Shown here: positions 12,105-25,343 of the stretch, piece by piece
Numbering within the stretch: the first letter of the stretch is position 1
How the letters are laid out: each line of letters opens with the position of its first letter
NCBI GenBank assembly: GCA_028583405.1
Contig: CM053247.1
Location: forward strand, 11,551,563-11,615,562
Length of the DNA: 64,000 nucleotides
Reading direction: 5' to 3'
From: Pogonophryne albipinna
Lineage: Eukaryota > Chordata > Actinopteri > Perciformes > Artedidraconidae
Position numbers and translations under genes: made by a program
The notes under the pieces: model-generated
Databases searched by the model: none
What the model saw: only the letters and a program-made list of their open reading frames with translations
What the model was told of the DNA's origin: nothing

Positions 12105-12704
12105 CGGCCCGTCCACACAGCGGCGTGCGTTGAAGCTTCCAACGCTTCTGCCCATTCACTTTGAATGGGGTGACGTCACTTTTAGCCGAACTGCATTTTG
12201 GGAAGCGACGTGGAGCGTTGCTGGCGTTGCTGGCTTCAAAAGTTGAGCAATGTTCAACTTTTGGCGCCTCGGCAGAAGCGTCAGCCAATGAAATCCTGTT
12301 TATGCAAATCTGCCAGTACAAACGCTAGCCAATCAAACCGCGTGTATGCTGGGAGAGACTACGCAGGTCATTTCCTCATATTTCAAAAAATGGAGGGAAA
12401 ATTCATTATAGCGGTAGTGAATCACCCGGTGCTGTATGATCAGTCTCTGTTCATCTACCGGGATACAAACCGGAGGAGCGAGGCATGGAGGGAGGTGGCA
12501 GAGACAGTGGGTGAAACTGGTAGGTTTTCGCCTGTTTGAGGATTTTATATCCAGTTTACTTCGTTTTAACATTGCTATTGCTTTGTATGTCGGGGGCGGG
12601 AGATTCATGTGATTGGTTGTTGGTCGCGTTGCTCTCAAAAAATCCCCAAGCTTCAGATACGCCCACCTCCAAGCGTCAACGCACGCCGCTGTGTGGACGG
12701 GCCG
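12105..12704 (+). mobile_element. Harbinger-like element, TSD TTA, long perfect TIR
   Basis: The ends are perfect inverted repeats of about 29 bp beginning cggcccgtccacacagcggc. The insertion is flanked by TTA at 12102-12104 and 12705-12707, as expected of PIF/Harbinger. The empty site can be read in the related element at 58030-58045 (agctttttctgcatg). Inside is a relic of the Harbinger accessory (MADF/Myb-like) gene. No DDE transposase remains, so the 600-bp copy is non-autonomous. Confidence 0.88.
12391..12522 (+). pseudogene. MADF (Myb/SANT-like) domain relic of Harbinger accessory protein
   Basis: The plus frame reads MEGKFIIAVVNHPVLYDQSL then FIYRDTNRRSEAWREVAETV, followed by GETG and a gtaggt that could be the ancestral intron donor. 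The pattern of hydrophobics, NHPVLYD, YRD and EAWREVA matches MADF DNA-binding domains, which in Harbinger elements are carried by the Myb-like partner of the transposase. Only this first-exon-sized piece is present. It is probably not expressed, and is useful mainly for classifying the element. Confidence 0.75.
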
Positions 12705-12757
12705 TTATGCATGTAAACGGTCTGCAAAGTCACAAACCCTCAAAGTACACCCTGTAG

Positions 12758-14270
12758 CGCAGGGCTTCTCAAACTCCGGACCAAGGTCCAGATCCGGACC
12801 GAACTGCAAATCAATCCGGACCGAACCCTGTGTCCCATTATACAATTTTTTTTAACAAACCCACGTCCTTTATTCGGGGTGAAGGAAAATAAACTAGGTA
12901 GTCGTAATGGATGGTTGGATGTACAGTTCAACACACAGGTTGTTATGTCCTAGGTAATTGTAATGGTCACTTATCAAAAATGTCAACACTTGAATTTAAC
13001 TTGACTTCTTAAAATTCAACGACGAAAGTTCTCTTTCGTTGATCTCAACAAAGTTGACCTAAATAAAATAAAAAATTATCCGTTTCATGTAGTCTCCTTG
13101 TTTTGTTGACTGAAAAAGGAGCTGTTTTACATTTCATACAATATGCATTCTGTAGTGCAAATAAGATGTAAATTAAAATAACTCTTAGAAGACAAACAGA
13201 ACCTTTCCTGATATCCAGTAATGCAGATAGCTTCTGTTTTATCTCTGGAGGTTCTGAGACTTCTGCTGTTTTCCAAATATTTTTCAGGCAAACATAGTTT
13301 TGTTGGGGTAACCTAAACTTTATAAAACAACGTGACAGCAGCTAGCTTCTATCTCCATAGGATAGGAAAATGACTTCCAAATAAATATTCTCTTACGACT
13401 GTTGATTCCGCCGTATAACGAGGACGATGATATTAAAATATAAATGTCGTTGCTGGGTTTTTTAAACGTTATGTTTCGAAATACATTGAGCCCTACAGAA
13501 CAAATTTCATTCACCTCAACTGGAGCAAATACAAACTGACACTACTTGCAAGTCCAAACAGTACTCTGCCATCTAAAGTAAGACAGATGCGTGTGTATTT
13601 CTGTCCATGCATGTTACTGTGTGTGCAGACGTGTGTCTCATGTCATGATAGATGTATTGATGAACTCTGTAGCAAAACAGGAAACAGATATCACAAACAA
13701 AGCAGGAGTGGGAGGGGACAGAGATTCAGCATGGAAGGAAGGAAACCTTTTACATTTGCCAGCTTCGTGATTATTAATTAAAACTGAAATTCACAATTTA
13801 GGTCTCAGACCTAGCTTTATGCATGCTGTGGCGTCAGTCGCCAAATTGCTATTGACAGACAATATGGAGGCTTCGGTTGGCAGAATAGACAAGACAAGTG
13901 TGCCACAAATAGAATAAAAACGCACTTCCTTATTCGGTGCTCTCTTTGTGCTGTTGTTTCCCCACTTTACTGACAGTTACAAACGTACTGGAGAAGCAAC
14001 ATAATGAACACAGACACTATCCAAATACAAGATCGGCTTTTTGCACAGCACTGGTACAATACATTTGGCACAGTGCCACTAATAATGGCCTGTTTGAATT
14101 TATCTAAATCATCGATTTTTCTGGTTTGTTTGTAGAAATTTGGATTATTCAATAGTGATTTTCTGCAGTCTGGATGAAAAAATCAATCAATAACATGGCC
14201 ATTTTATTAATGTATTACACCTAGAATGATTTCCTATTGAAGAAAATGCCTATTAAGAGTCAATGACCTT
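12758..14270. other. Intron; possible hAT end at left, otherwise unique
   Basis: It begins cagggcttctcaaactccgg, which resembles a hAT terminus cutting into the TTAA element. No matching right end or target duplication was found. The rest is AT-rich intron without recognised genes. Confidence 0.4.
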
Positions 14271-14279
14271 AAATCAGTT

Positions 14280-14830
14280 CACACTCTACCACCAGGCTAG
14301 GAATCCATAATAACAGATTACATGTCACAGGATTACATAATCAGGATACACAAAGGAGTAGCTGTATTCCCTTACAGTAACTGAACAAATATGTAATCAA
14401 GTTACATTTCTAAAAAATTGGGAATTACTAGCAGGATTACAATGTTACAATACATGAAAATGAAGAACCTATATGTTCTTAAAATAGTTTCACTGTTGGT
14501 GAATATACTACCCAAATAAGCCTATTGAACGGCATGTTTTTCATATTTTTCAAATCGCTGAGGACATATTTTTGATTCTAAATATCTGAGGGACTCTTAG
14601 TTTCTTCTTTTTTTAAGTTTACATTGTTGTGTTGTCTTACCTAATACACCAAAGCATTGCTATTTATTTTCTCTCTGCATCTTTTGCTTTGCATTTGATA
14701 TTAAGGTAATCCAGAGTAAATGAAAGTAATCAAGTTACATTACTTTTATATTATGATACTCACATTTGGTTATAAATTACTTTTTTTTATAAAGGTAACC
14801 AGTAATTGTAACAAAAGTTTAAAAGCTTGG
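14280..14830. repeat. Old DNA-element remnant rich in GATTAC/GTAATC
   Basis: Repeated gattaca and gtaatc motifs (for example ggattacataatcaggatac and gtaatcaagttacattactt) are typical of a degenerate teleost DNA-transposon family whose ends read gtaatcagattac. A similar block lies at about 30340-30500. No termini or coding sequence were found. Confidence 0.4.
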
Positions 14831-16900
14831 GATAAAACTAAAGAAATTGCAAACTATTTCATAGGAAAAGCAATCATCTATAAAATCAGTCAATTTTGTA
14901 AAAAGTATGAAAGAGAAAGAAACTGAAAAAATTGAATGAAAGAAAAAATAAAACTCTGACATGGCACCAGGAGGGAAAACACTCTCAGTGCTACACCAGA
15001 CATAATTGACTTTTAATACGTTATGGTTTTAACGAGTGCAATTTACTCTGGGAATTGGTGAGTAAACTTTTCAAAGTGAACTTTTCAAAAACGGTTTTGT
15101 CCTCCTTGAATTTATAGAATGGCTGAATCTCTGAAGGGAAAATGCTTGTGATGTAATTGGTAGACATTGATCACTGTTCTGGGAGTCTGTAGTCTAAATT
15201 GAACTTCCTAACACCATTTACCCTCTAATCAACCCTCTGTGGGTTTACCAAAAAAGAAATTAAAAACAGGATACAAAATGTTGGAAATTCAGATTTGTAC
15301 GAATAGAAGGAAGTAGTGGAAGACACCGAGAGAATGAGAATGAGGTTTATTAATAGTGTTGATGGTGATTTAAAAAAAGAGGTATGGGTGAGATAATGAT
15401 GGTATTCAGAGAAACAGAGTGGAGACACAGACTGAAGGCGGACAGATATAAAAAAAAAAAAGAAGTCAAGCCACGACAAAACACAAGCCAACAAAATGTG
15501 TCAAATATAGGAGATGACATGTTTAAATGCATATTTTAGGGGAAATAATGAAGTAAAAATGGGTTTTCATCATAGGGCCATGTTTCCTTATCCGGTCCTC
15601 AGTGTTACCGCAAAGGGTCACAAAATAAATGTTGTTTTGTTTACAAAAATGTAAACTGTAGTCTGAATCCAACATATTATTATATAGATTAATTGGCTTG
15701 TTTAAAAAAAAGAGGTCCCTGCTCTGTCTGAAACAAATATAGTTGAGACAATGATGATAGCCAGATAAAAGAGTGACGCCAGATTAAAGGCTAATAGAAG
15801 TCCATCCTTTTGAAAAGCCATAAGGGTTGTAGAAAGACAGATGATCTTGGAAGTTAAGAAAACTGTGCAATTTTGAGCCGTAAATACACTTTCTGCCACC
15901 TTTTCGCCTTAAAGCAGAGAAAATACAGAGGCTTTAAATTGGAAAACAAACACCTTGCATACCTGCAGCATGAAGAGAAAGTTTATCCCACACAAACCAT
16001 TTATTGTCTATGCCCTTTTTTTTTTTATCTATCCCTGGTTGTTAAAAATATACGTTTCTCGCTATTCTTTTTTAATGTTTTGTCAGAAGTATAAGGGAAC
16101 TATATGATCTCAGTTAGGAGAAAAGCACATTGAAAAATAGCCAGAGGCTAGCCATAGGATACAGAGATTTGATGAGTTAGACATGGACTTTTCCTATGAT
16201 ATACTGATAGTGAGCATGTAGCCAACATTAGCAGATTTTGTAGCTACATGTTTAGCTAAGCGCTGATTTTCCCAAGGCTGAATATTAACAATGAACATTA
16301 CAACTACCCCAGTACATATATACAAATCCATGTATTGTAAAATGTGTGGATGATAACTTTGTTATGTCGCCGTTATGTCATTTAGATTTATAGAAATATA
16401 ATAAGAGTATATCAGACATTGTTTTAACTCGGGGGGAGGGGGGGAAGCAACCCAGATGCAAATCAGAACATTTCAAAATAAAGCACTGCTCTATGGCTGC
16501 TGAAGTTGACCCCAAATTGACACATCATCTGAAAGGGAATGTATTTTGTGATAAATTATACACTTCTCAAAATGAAGCTTCTCCATTGGTTTACATATCA
16601 TTATATATGGTAGTTGTTGGACGTGTCCTACTTACATTCTCTTAAGCCACAGTTGAATTATTTCGTTGTGATTATCTATTCAAAGTATTTTCACTGACCT
16701 CAATCTTTTTAGGATAAGACATTTGATCATCTCATGCTAGGGGAGTTTTATATTCATCCAAGCAAGTGTAGAAAATAATAATGAGTAGACCCTCGAAGCC
16801 TTAACATTTAAAATTACTTGGGACTTTGAAACTCTACACAAAGAGCTGGGCAATATGTCTGTAGAACATAATTGCAAATTGAACTGTTTCTAGTGAAATC
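14831..16900. other. adamts3-like intron, unique sequence
   Basis: This is AT-rich intron with short purine or thymidine runs (for example 15449-15461 and 16013-16027). Nothing gene-like or transposon-like could be supported. Confidence 0.45.
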
Positions 16901-16904
16901 AAAG

Positions 16905-16995
16905 AAATTAAATTAAATTCAAAACCTTTATTTATCCAGATGAAATCCCATTGAGATCAATGATCTCTTTTTCAAGGGAGACCTGCAGCAGTAGG
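16905..16995 (-). repeat. LINE 3'-end stub with stem-loop
   Basis: The minus strand reads ggtctcccttgaaaaagaga, tcattgatctcaatgggatt and tcatctggataaataaaggt, then a tail rich in ttaaa. The paired tctcccttga/tcaatggga arms form the 3' stem-loop seen in several teleost LINEs. The LINE 3' end at 54000-54043/55287-55310 has the same layout. Only the terminal ~90 bp was copied. Confidence 0.6.
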
Positions 16996-16999
16996 TTCC

Positions 17000-19860
17000 A
17001 CATGAAGACATAACAACATAAACAACAGAACAAAAGGACATCATACAAATCTAACTATATATTGACCATGTTTACTGTACATGCAAATACAGAGTAGTTA
17101 GGTTAGCCATATCATTAGATTTACGTGGGTTTAATTGGATTTTCTGAGAATTTTGATTTAATGTGTGCTTATTATCATCAATTTAGATGACACAATTGTG
17201 TATCCGGATGTCTTGAAGATTCCATTGAAAGATACAACAAATTGTTGCCGAACCCAATCCATACTTAAGTAGGTTGTTCATCATGTAGTTGTGCTTTCTA
17301 AAGGAAGATCATTTTGTGAAGTCTTTGAAAGTATTTCTGACATAATAATAGGATTTGAGCCGGACAAAGACAACACATTTTTTTTTTTTTTAATAGGACG
17401 TCTCCATTGTGTGATAAGAAAGAAGTGAAAGTGGTAATTACCTGCATATGTGTGTAAGTAGAGCTACTGCAGGTTTAGGAAATGTAGGTGCACCACCATG
17501 ACAAAGGATCCACAGTAAAGCAAGGGGAATAGCTGTTGTTTGTTATTCTGTTTGATGGACTAGATTTGCTATTTATGAACGGCAGAACTGGTATTTCCAT
17601 CCCACCTTTACCATCAACCTTTCCATGAATCTCTTATTATCTGCTCACTGTCCATGGGGTGAAGTTTGGTCAATTGTTTGTTTATTCCAGCCTGGGGAAA
17701 TTGTTCAATTTCAAAACATGTCACACTCAAACAGAAAGGCTTAATGACAGCTTGCTTACAGGATGGCTCTGCACTTATCAACATAAAACAATGGCTGCAG
17801 AGAAGATGTTTTTCCCCCAGACAGCATGGAATTAATTTAGCCCTTGTCGAGGGGAGTCCTACGGAAAGCCATGAAGACAATCATGTCTTTATGACCTCAA
17901 TAACCGAGGCTGCTCGGTGTGGGAATTGTCATATTTGATTGATCTTCAACAGAGGCAGCCGCTCTGGGCTTACGCCTCCCAATAAAGCCCAGCTTGTAGG
18001 TGTTGAAACACGCTAGTTAAAGTATACATCATTAAATCCCCCTTCATCAAACTGCAAAACAAATGGTTGGAAAATAGGCATTAAAACAAATCAATTCAGC
18101 AATCTATTCTTTTATCCACTATATTTATATATTTGTAGTATTTTCTTACGTGAATACAAAAATATGTATTGTTAATACAGGTCGAGCCGTCATAAATGGG
18201 GCGAAGCCTGCGAACTAGTTCAGTCATCTCGAGCACTAATGATACATTAACACGTGACGCCCTCGTCTCTCTTACAACCAACCAAACACATTCTGCTAAA
18301 CTTGCCGCTCTATTTAAGCTGCCAGATCTGCCTGCCTCTGCCTCGCTAATGCTGCCCCCCCGCCCCACCACCACCCCAGCATCCACCTGTAAGCTCGGGG
18401 GGATATATATCTAATCGTCACTCAATATTCTATGTAAATCTATGGAGTCATGAGGCACGAGCCTAGATGCCAAACTCAAACTATATGCTGCTTCTAATAA
18501 ACATATCAAAGAAAGCGGTGAGTTGGATGACTGAATTATTATTAACATTAGTTTGGGCAATTCAACCCGTCTCCATGGCAGGTTCTCAGTATCAAATGAT
18601 ACATCTGGATCATGCTTCTGGCTTTTTTTGGCAGGACCTGGATCCTCCTTTTGTATTGATAGTCACATTATCATTTTGTCTGTGTTCCAATTGTATTAAG
18701 ATGTTTGTTCAGTAACAAACTGTAACATCTAAAGTCTGTTTGTCCTTGGAGAAGCACCGTTCCTCTGATTTAATTCATTCCGCATTAACTGTGAGGTTTT
18801 CTTTGGGGAGAACTCTGCAATGGTCTAACAACAGCTGGTTTTGTGTTCTTCAAAGACTGTAACGCCCCCTGAAACAAATGTATTATTTGTGACATTGGGG
18901 TATATAAATCAAATCTGAAGGCTCTTTGAATATTCTACATAGGTTACATCTTTGCCGATTGGATGTGTATTGCACATTTCATCTGAATGCAAGCCCCATA
19001 AGGCACGACAGGTGAAAACAGGTGATGTTCTCTATATACAATTCGGAATTGTGAGGCACTAGACACACAGATTGCAGGCATCAACAAACAAGCCACTGTG
19101 ATGTGAGTGCCGGCAACAATCAATCGTTGAGAGGCTTTAATCCCGTAGCTAAAATGTGTTAATGCAGCTTTGAACTGAGTTCAATTACAGAGCTATCCTG
19201 CAGGGAACAGCACAATATATCATATTGTCTGCTGGCTTCCATAGCGTGCAGGAGTCACCTGCTGATCTTTCCATCTATTACTATTGCTCCAGTTGTCAAT
19301 GTGAAATTGATGCATTGGTTGCTGCATGTAAAAAAATGAGCACACACTGACCTTTTTCTATCTGTGCCACTCCAAGTGGGGAGAGAAAATAAATCACGGA
19401 TGCCTTATGATATTTTTCCTAACAAAGGCGTTGGTGAAGTGAGAATGAACAAAGATAAAAGGTTTGGTCCATGGTATATGGAAAGTACTATACACTATGC
19501 AGGCATACATTGATTAATTATTACGCAGTCAGCTTCACCGTGTGTCTCTGAAGCGGTGACAGCAACTAGCACTTTTTATGCTCTGATATCACGTCCACTC
19601 TGGGTCCAAGAAAGGGTTTTTTGAGAGTGCTTTACGAAGGACACTGTCATCTTTATATCACATTAGGTCATCATCATAAAGGGTAGGTCTGGGTGGTATT
19701 GATAAACACGTTTATGACACACTCCAGTTTGAAAGGAAAAAGGAAATGTATCCTTAGCATAATTTATACTGTTTATTCTGGCAAAAGTCCATAAACCCAA
19801 TTTCCCAGAGGATAAATGAAGTATTCTGATGCTGGATTTTACAGTCTGTGTTTTGTTCAT
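17000..19860. other. adamts3-like intron with non-repetitive blocks
   Basis: This is the longest TE-poor stretch in the 21-kb intron. High-complexity, balanced-composition blocks at about 17580-17990 and 18720-19340 look like conserved non-coding candidates. A distinct GC-rich block at 18180-18410 holds ctctatttaagctgccagat and runs of cccc/accacc. No coding exon was recognised on either strand. Confidence 0.45.
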
Positions 19861-19865
19861 CCAGT

Positions 19866-20525
19866 GGAGCTTGAAATGATCAATGGTGCTTTCATATCAT
19901 CCCGGCTGGATTAGTGTAACTCCATTTTCACGTGTCTCAGCAAGTCATCTCTGAACCGTCTACAAATGGTCCAGTTTGCTGCTGCAAGGCTGTTAACCAG
20001 GTCCATCAGGATGACTCACCCATTCTAAGATCATTACATTGGCTCCCCATCCGTTTCAGAACTCACTTTAACGTTCTTGTTATTACCTATAAAGCCCTGC
20101 ATGGAAACGCACCGGAGTACATACAGTGTGTGACCTTCGCCAGTAGGTCACTTAGGTCTTCAGACCAGGGCCTACTGGCTGTCCCATAATATCGTTTAAT
20201 AACTAAAGGTGACCGTGCCTTTCAAGTAGTGGCTCCAATACTTTGGGACTCTCTTCCTGTAGACATTCGGTCTGCTGTCGCTGTAGAAGCATTACAAAAA
20301 CTACTTTGTATCTCCTTGAGAAGTGTGTGATGTGTTATGTTATTTTGTTTGTTCCGTTTGGGACTCTTCGTTGTCTGTGTATTGTTTTCATGCTGACCTT
20401 AAATCCTGGCACATGTTTTTATTGTATTAATGTTTCTGTGGTCTTATTTTTAACTTTGTTTTCCTTGTGAAGCACTTTGTGAGTTTTATTTCTGTGAAAG
20501 GTGCTATACTAAATCAAAACTATTT
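19866..20525 (+). pseudogene. L2-like LINE C-terminal fragment and 3' UTR
   Basis: The plus strand encodes, with frameshifts, PILRSLHWLPIRFRTHFNVL, VITYKALHGNAPEYIQCV, RSLRSSDQGLLAVP, then AFQVVAPILWDSLPVDIRSA (about 20217-20277). This is the carboxyl end of an L2/Maui-type ORF2 protein. The 3' UTR ends gaagcactttgtgagtttta and gtgaaaggtgctatactaaa. It is 5'-truncated and non-functional. Confidence 0.8.
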
Positions 20526-21513
20526 TGTATGTAATTGTGCTGCTTACTAATTCCCAACATTGCCCGACAATCAGTGCTATCAAAGGTCAAATGAGAAGGA
20601 CCATGCCCATGAAAATGCTTGCCTCCAGGCCCCTAGGTGGAATACGGTATCCATGTGTGCAAAGGCAAAACGTTTTTAAACACAAAAACTGCAGCTTTAA
20701 TCACGACAACAGAAAGGCTTGAAGTGAGAGGAGGTTTGTCATGGAATAGTTTCTAAGGCGTCACAAACAAATGGCACTCTTTTAATGTAAAGCCACTGTA
20801 TTTTTTCATTGTCATGAGGTGTTAAACACAAATTAGGATTGCTAGCAACCATGATTCAGAATTGATAAAATAACTGTATTTATTTAAAGGTCCCCTATTA
20901 TACTGTTTTTCATCAATATATTATAGGTCTCAGTTATATACAAAACATGTCTCTGAAGTGTTTGGCTCCAAATACCAAACAGATCATTGCAGCATCCCAT
21001 AATCCCCTCTGCTTCAGGCCTGTTTCGAAAGTGCTGATTCTCTGTCTGTTACTTTAGATCAGGGGTCTCCAACATGTCGAGGTGGCTTGTGGGAAGCTTT
21101 TCAGTAGCTCGCAGCTCGCGGTTCACAGACTGTGTAGAAAAAATCCGACGAAAATAAATGCACCTGAATCAGTCTGTGTCGCTGTGGCTCAGACACACAT
21201 GGACAAGGCCGGATTAACCATATGGGCAACCTGGGCAAGTGCCCAGGGGCCCTTGAGCAAAGAGGGCACTCAGTGACAAGATGGAGATTTCGGGCACAAC
21301 CTCACTCATAATACATTGTTTTGAATGACACTCACTCTTCGCCATAAATAACACAGCTTTTCTATAGGGTCAAATTAATATATTTTCTAAACCGTCTCTG
21401 TACTGTAGGTCTCACTATGTATGCGCTCAACTTTATTACTACGCGGCGGCGGTGTATAGCCGAATCACAGCCCCACCCTCACTCATGTCACATTTTGTCA
21501 CGTGAGCAGAACA

Positions 21514-23714
21514 AATGGATGGTGCCGGTAGCCAAACGCCCAGCGGGGCTGCGAAAAGAAAGAAAAAGAAAGAAAAATAAGAGAGAGTGGCGGCTGCATT
21601 AAAAAATGTGCCAAAAATAAACAGCTTTTTCAAAAAAGCAAAAAGTGACGAAATAGGCCAGCAACAACCACAAGGAACAGTGGCGGCGGTCACGGAGGAT
21701 GTTGTTGAGCTAGTGAGCAATGTTAGCCTTGAACCTAGCATGCTAATGCAGCAGCGGGTAGAAGAGGAGTAAAAAGATGAAGACGAGCCTGACGAGGACG
21801 TCACAGAGCAGGGTGAAGGTTCGAGTTCATCGGAAGTTCCCTGTGTCTCTCAGGACCCTGCACAATGGGGATTAATTGCTGGAAATGTCCGGGAGGAGAC
21901 TTTGATGAAAGGGGTTTCATACTTTCATAATCGGGCAACGAAGTATCCAGCATCTCGGAGGGAGACACAGAAAGTCAGTACTGGAAGGATGTATTGAGAC
22001 GTGTAGTTGCGGTGATTACATTCTTGAGTGAGAGGGGGCTTCCTTTACAGGGAAATTACGAACTTTTAGGATCCGCACATAACAGGAACTACCTGGGAAT
22101 CCTGGAGCTGCTCGCGCAGTTTGATCCATTTTTAAAGGATCATTTGCAGAAGTTTGGCCAGAAGGGACGTGGTAGGGCTTCATCAACTATCTGTGAGGAT
22201 GTATTGGTTTGATGGGTGACAGAACAAAGGAAGCAATAGCAACAGAACTACAGCGAGCAAGGTATTTCTCTGTCATTGTAGATTCTACACCTGACATGTC
22301 TCACGTCGACCAATTAACTTTTGTTTTCCGATTTGTGAGTGAGAAAGGAAAAGTTATTGAGAGATGTATTGGATTTGAACCCATTCACAGTCACACTGGG
22401 TCAAGTCTGGCTGACTGTGTGATGAAGATGGTCATTGATATGGGGCTGGATCTCTCAAACTGCCGTGGCCAGGCTTATGACAACGCATCCAACATGTCAG
22501 GAAAATATAATGGGCTGCAACCTCATCTCAAGAAAAGCAACCCACTCATACATTACATTCCGTGCGCAGCACACTCCTTGAATTTGGTCGGTGTCAACTG
22601 TGTTGAAAATAGTTGTCGTGAAGCAAGCCAGTTTTTTGATATACTTCAAGCACTTTATGCTTTTTGCTCTGCTTCTACCCACCGATAGAATAAAGTGTTC
22701 ACTGAAAACATCACACTGACGCTAAAATCTCTCTCCTGTACAAGATGGAGCTGCAGAGGAGACTCCACAAGAGCTCTTTGTGAGAATTACACTGCAAAAA
22801 GAGGGGCTTTACAAATGTTGGCGGCTGATGACGAAGAGCGCCAGGACACACGGCGAGAGGCCTCTGCGCTGTGTGGCAAACTTGGGAAACTAGAGACTGC
22901 TCTGCTGACAATATTTTGGGACACTGTACTGCACCAATTCAAGCTTACGAGCACTGGCTTGCAAAAGAAAGACATTGACCTAATGACCGCTGTGCGACTT
23001 TTGGAATCGCTGCGCACTTATGTTGCATCACTACGAGGGACATTTTCGGACTTTGAGACATCTGCCCGGGCCGTCACCGGCGTGACACAGACATACCAGC
23101 ACGAGACTCACCGTGTTGGTAAAAGACGAGTATTTGATGACGAGACAGTGGAGCACGAGGTGGTACTGACTGGCAGTAAAAAATTCCAGGTTGAGACGTT
23201 CAATGTAATTATTGACAGGTTGCTCTCAGGACTTAGCAAACGCCTGGATGCATACAAAGACATACATGATCACTTTGGAGTCCTATTTGACATGTGCTGT
23301 GATGCCACTGATCTCCGCAGACGGGCCAATATTCTCTCCTCGTCATATCCTACTGACTTGGATAACTCATTAGGAGATGAGCTGATCCAGTTTAGGGCTT
23401 TTGTCAGCACAGAGCCAGATAACACTCCTGCAAACAGACTGCAGACGGTGCTTAAACATGGACTACAGACAACATTCCCCAATGTTTTTGTTGCGCTCAG
23501 GATTTTTCTCACACTGCCTGTAACCAACTGCGAGGGTGAGAGGTCCTTTTCACAGCTTAACCGCATCAAAAATGAACTTAGGACAACCATGGCTCAGAAA
23601 AGACTTTCAGCCCTTTCTTTGATGGCCATCGAGTCTGATCTTGTGAGGGATCTGGATTTTGATGACCTAATCACAGACTTTTCAAAGAGAAAGGCAAGGA
23701 AGAAACACTTCTAA
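21514..23714 (+). pseudogene. hAT transposase (ZMYM1-like), broken
   Basis: It begins MDGAGSQTPSGAAKRKKKK, is stopped at about 21578 and again at 21770, changes frame near 22200, and has a TAG at 22686-22688. From 22209 the frame is otherwise open to 23714. Recognisable parts are the DUF4371-like region (RVVAVITFLSERGLPLQGN, RNYLGILELLAQFDPFL), the RNase-H-fold core (FSVIVDSTPDMSHVDQLTFV; YDNASNMSGKYNGLQ; CAAHSLNLVG) and the C-terminal hAT dimerisation segment (LTLPVTNCEGERSFSQLNRI, KNELRTTMAQKRLSALSLMA). The family is hAT proteins annotated in databases as zinc finger MYM-type protein 1-like. The breaks mean no functional transposase from this copy. Confidence 0.92.
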
Positions 23715-23729
23715 AAGGTAAGATCCACT

Positions 23730-23940
<211 letters not shown>

Positions 23941-24888
23941 TTCCATCACATATACTGATCACTTAGTTGAGCAACCACACCATTTCACTACATATTTTAC
24001 TTTTGTAACTCTCAATGTTTGTAACTAATAAAACTCCTTGTGTACTTGTAGCCAGACAGTCATATTTTGGCATTAAGTGGGGTGCTGCTCTGAGGTTTTG
24101 ATTGATATTACCTAGGTATTCCTGAGCCATACACTGTCTTGGGATCTTATCCATTGTATCTTTGTCTTGTGATTTTTGACTGAAAGGACAAAAGGCTAGA
24201 CCTACTTTGGTTGAACTATGTGGCTGTGTCCCTGCTTTTGACAAATAGGTGTGCGACATGCCAGATTGACTGAAAATTCTAAATATTGGTCATGTTGTTA
24301 TGATTGGGTAGGCGTGGTGTTACTTGTTGGTACGTGGGTTGGGGGGGGGGGCATGAGCGCTCAGTGCCCAGAGGCCCCTGGAGGTACTAATCCGGCCTTG
24401 CACATGGATTTATGTTTTAAAAAATACTCACATTAGCACCATGTCAGGTTTTTGGTGGATGTAATCAAGTATTGGATTACAGAGTATGAATGTCCGCTTG
24501 CTATTTTCAGTTGATAAATACTTGTGTAAAGTTTGTGAAGGCAGGAGGAAAGCTTCCGCGATCACCGTCTCCTCTGTTCCTCTGAAGCCTGAAAATAATG
24601 AGTGACAGGCTGATAGTAACCTGATAGAAACGTTATTATTCACTTAAATCACTGATTGAGATATGATGAAGCTAACTTAGTCTCATACATTCATGGGATT
24701 TATGTAACAGTAAGACAGATAATTTAAGTGTGCACCCACATGCAGTATTTTAGTTGTTATATGCTGTTGTAAATACTCCTGTTGTCTGCTGTGTCCTTTT
24801 TTTAACAGAAGACCTAAGCTGCAGCTAGACTGCAGAAGCATTCATTTTTTGTTTTTGAGGATGGAAAAATTTCACACACAGATATAGG

Positions 24889-25180
24889 CAGGGGCGGCGG
24901 GCACTGTAGGCTAGGGAAGGCTAAGCCTTCCCAAATATTTTTGTCACTGCATCCTGGTAAAATAAAAATATAATGTATAATGTTGTGTCTTTGACATTAG
25001 CGCTGCTATGCAGCCACCTGTGCCCTGTACGAAGCCAGTTCAACATACCCTGGATATGTTTGAGTTATCTTAACTAACCCTAACAAACGAGATCTCGCTA
25101 AGCGGTCCTACGACACTGGATATCAACTCGGTAAATCAAGCCAGGGTTTCTCTCTCCAGCTGAGAGCGGGTTCACGTGAA
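24889..25180 (+). repeat. hAT-like repeat copy 1 (cagGGGcggcggg family)
   Basis: It starts caggggcggcgggcactgta and runs through ggctaagccttcccaaatat and gagatctcgctaagcggtcc. The same sequence occurs at 42624-42915 inside a bounded hAT. Here the right end is missing; similarity fades near 25180. Confidence 0.65.
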
Positions 25181-25343
25181 AGGGGCGGGGTTAGCTACAT
25201 TTGACCAATCACAAACAGGGACAAGTGTAGCCTACTGACAGCGCAGCGTCATACTTCATTAATGAAAAGTAAACTAATATTAGACAAATATGAACTTTAA
25301 ACATCCATGACTTAAACATATAATCCAGGATACAAGCCACATA

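Larger units (their letters stand above)
12044..12757 (+). mobile_element. TTAA-flanked (T2/Kolobok-like) element, 5' part
   Basis: The sequence begins TTAA at 12040-12043 then aggtcccatgtcatgctttt, the same start as the elements at 29128 and 57973. After removal of the Harbinger-like insertion at 12105-12704 it continues gcatgtaaacggtctgcaaa and caaaccctcaaagtacaccc, then stops at about 12757. There a different sequence starts (cagggcttctcaaactccgg), which looks like a hAT-type end. The right terminus is missing. TTAA duplication plus TTAAAGG ends is the signature of the T2 (Kolobok) MITEs first described in Xenopus; that assignment is inferred. Confidence 0.7.

Noticed and set aside
18096..18386. 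96-codon minus-strand frame in a GC-rich block
   Set aside because: No recognisable domain, no splice borders; kept only as an unexplained block.
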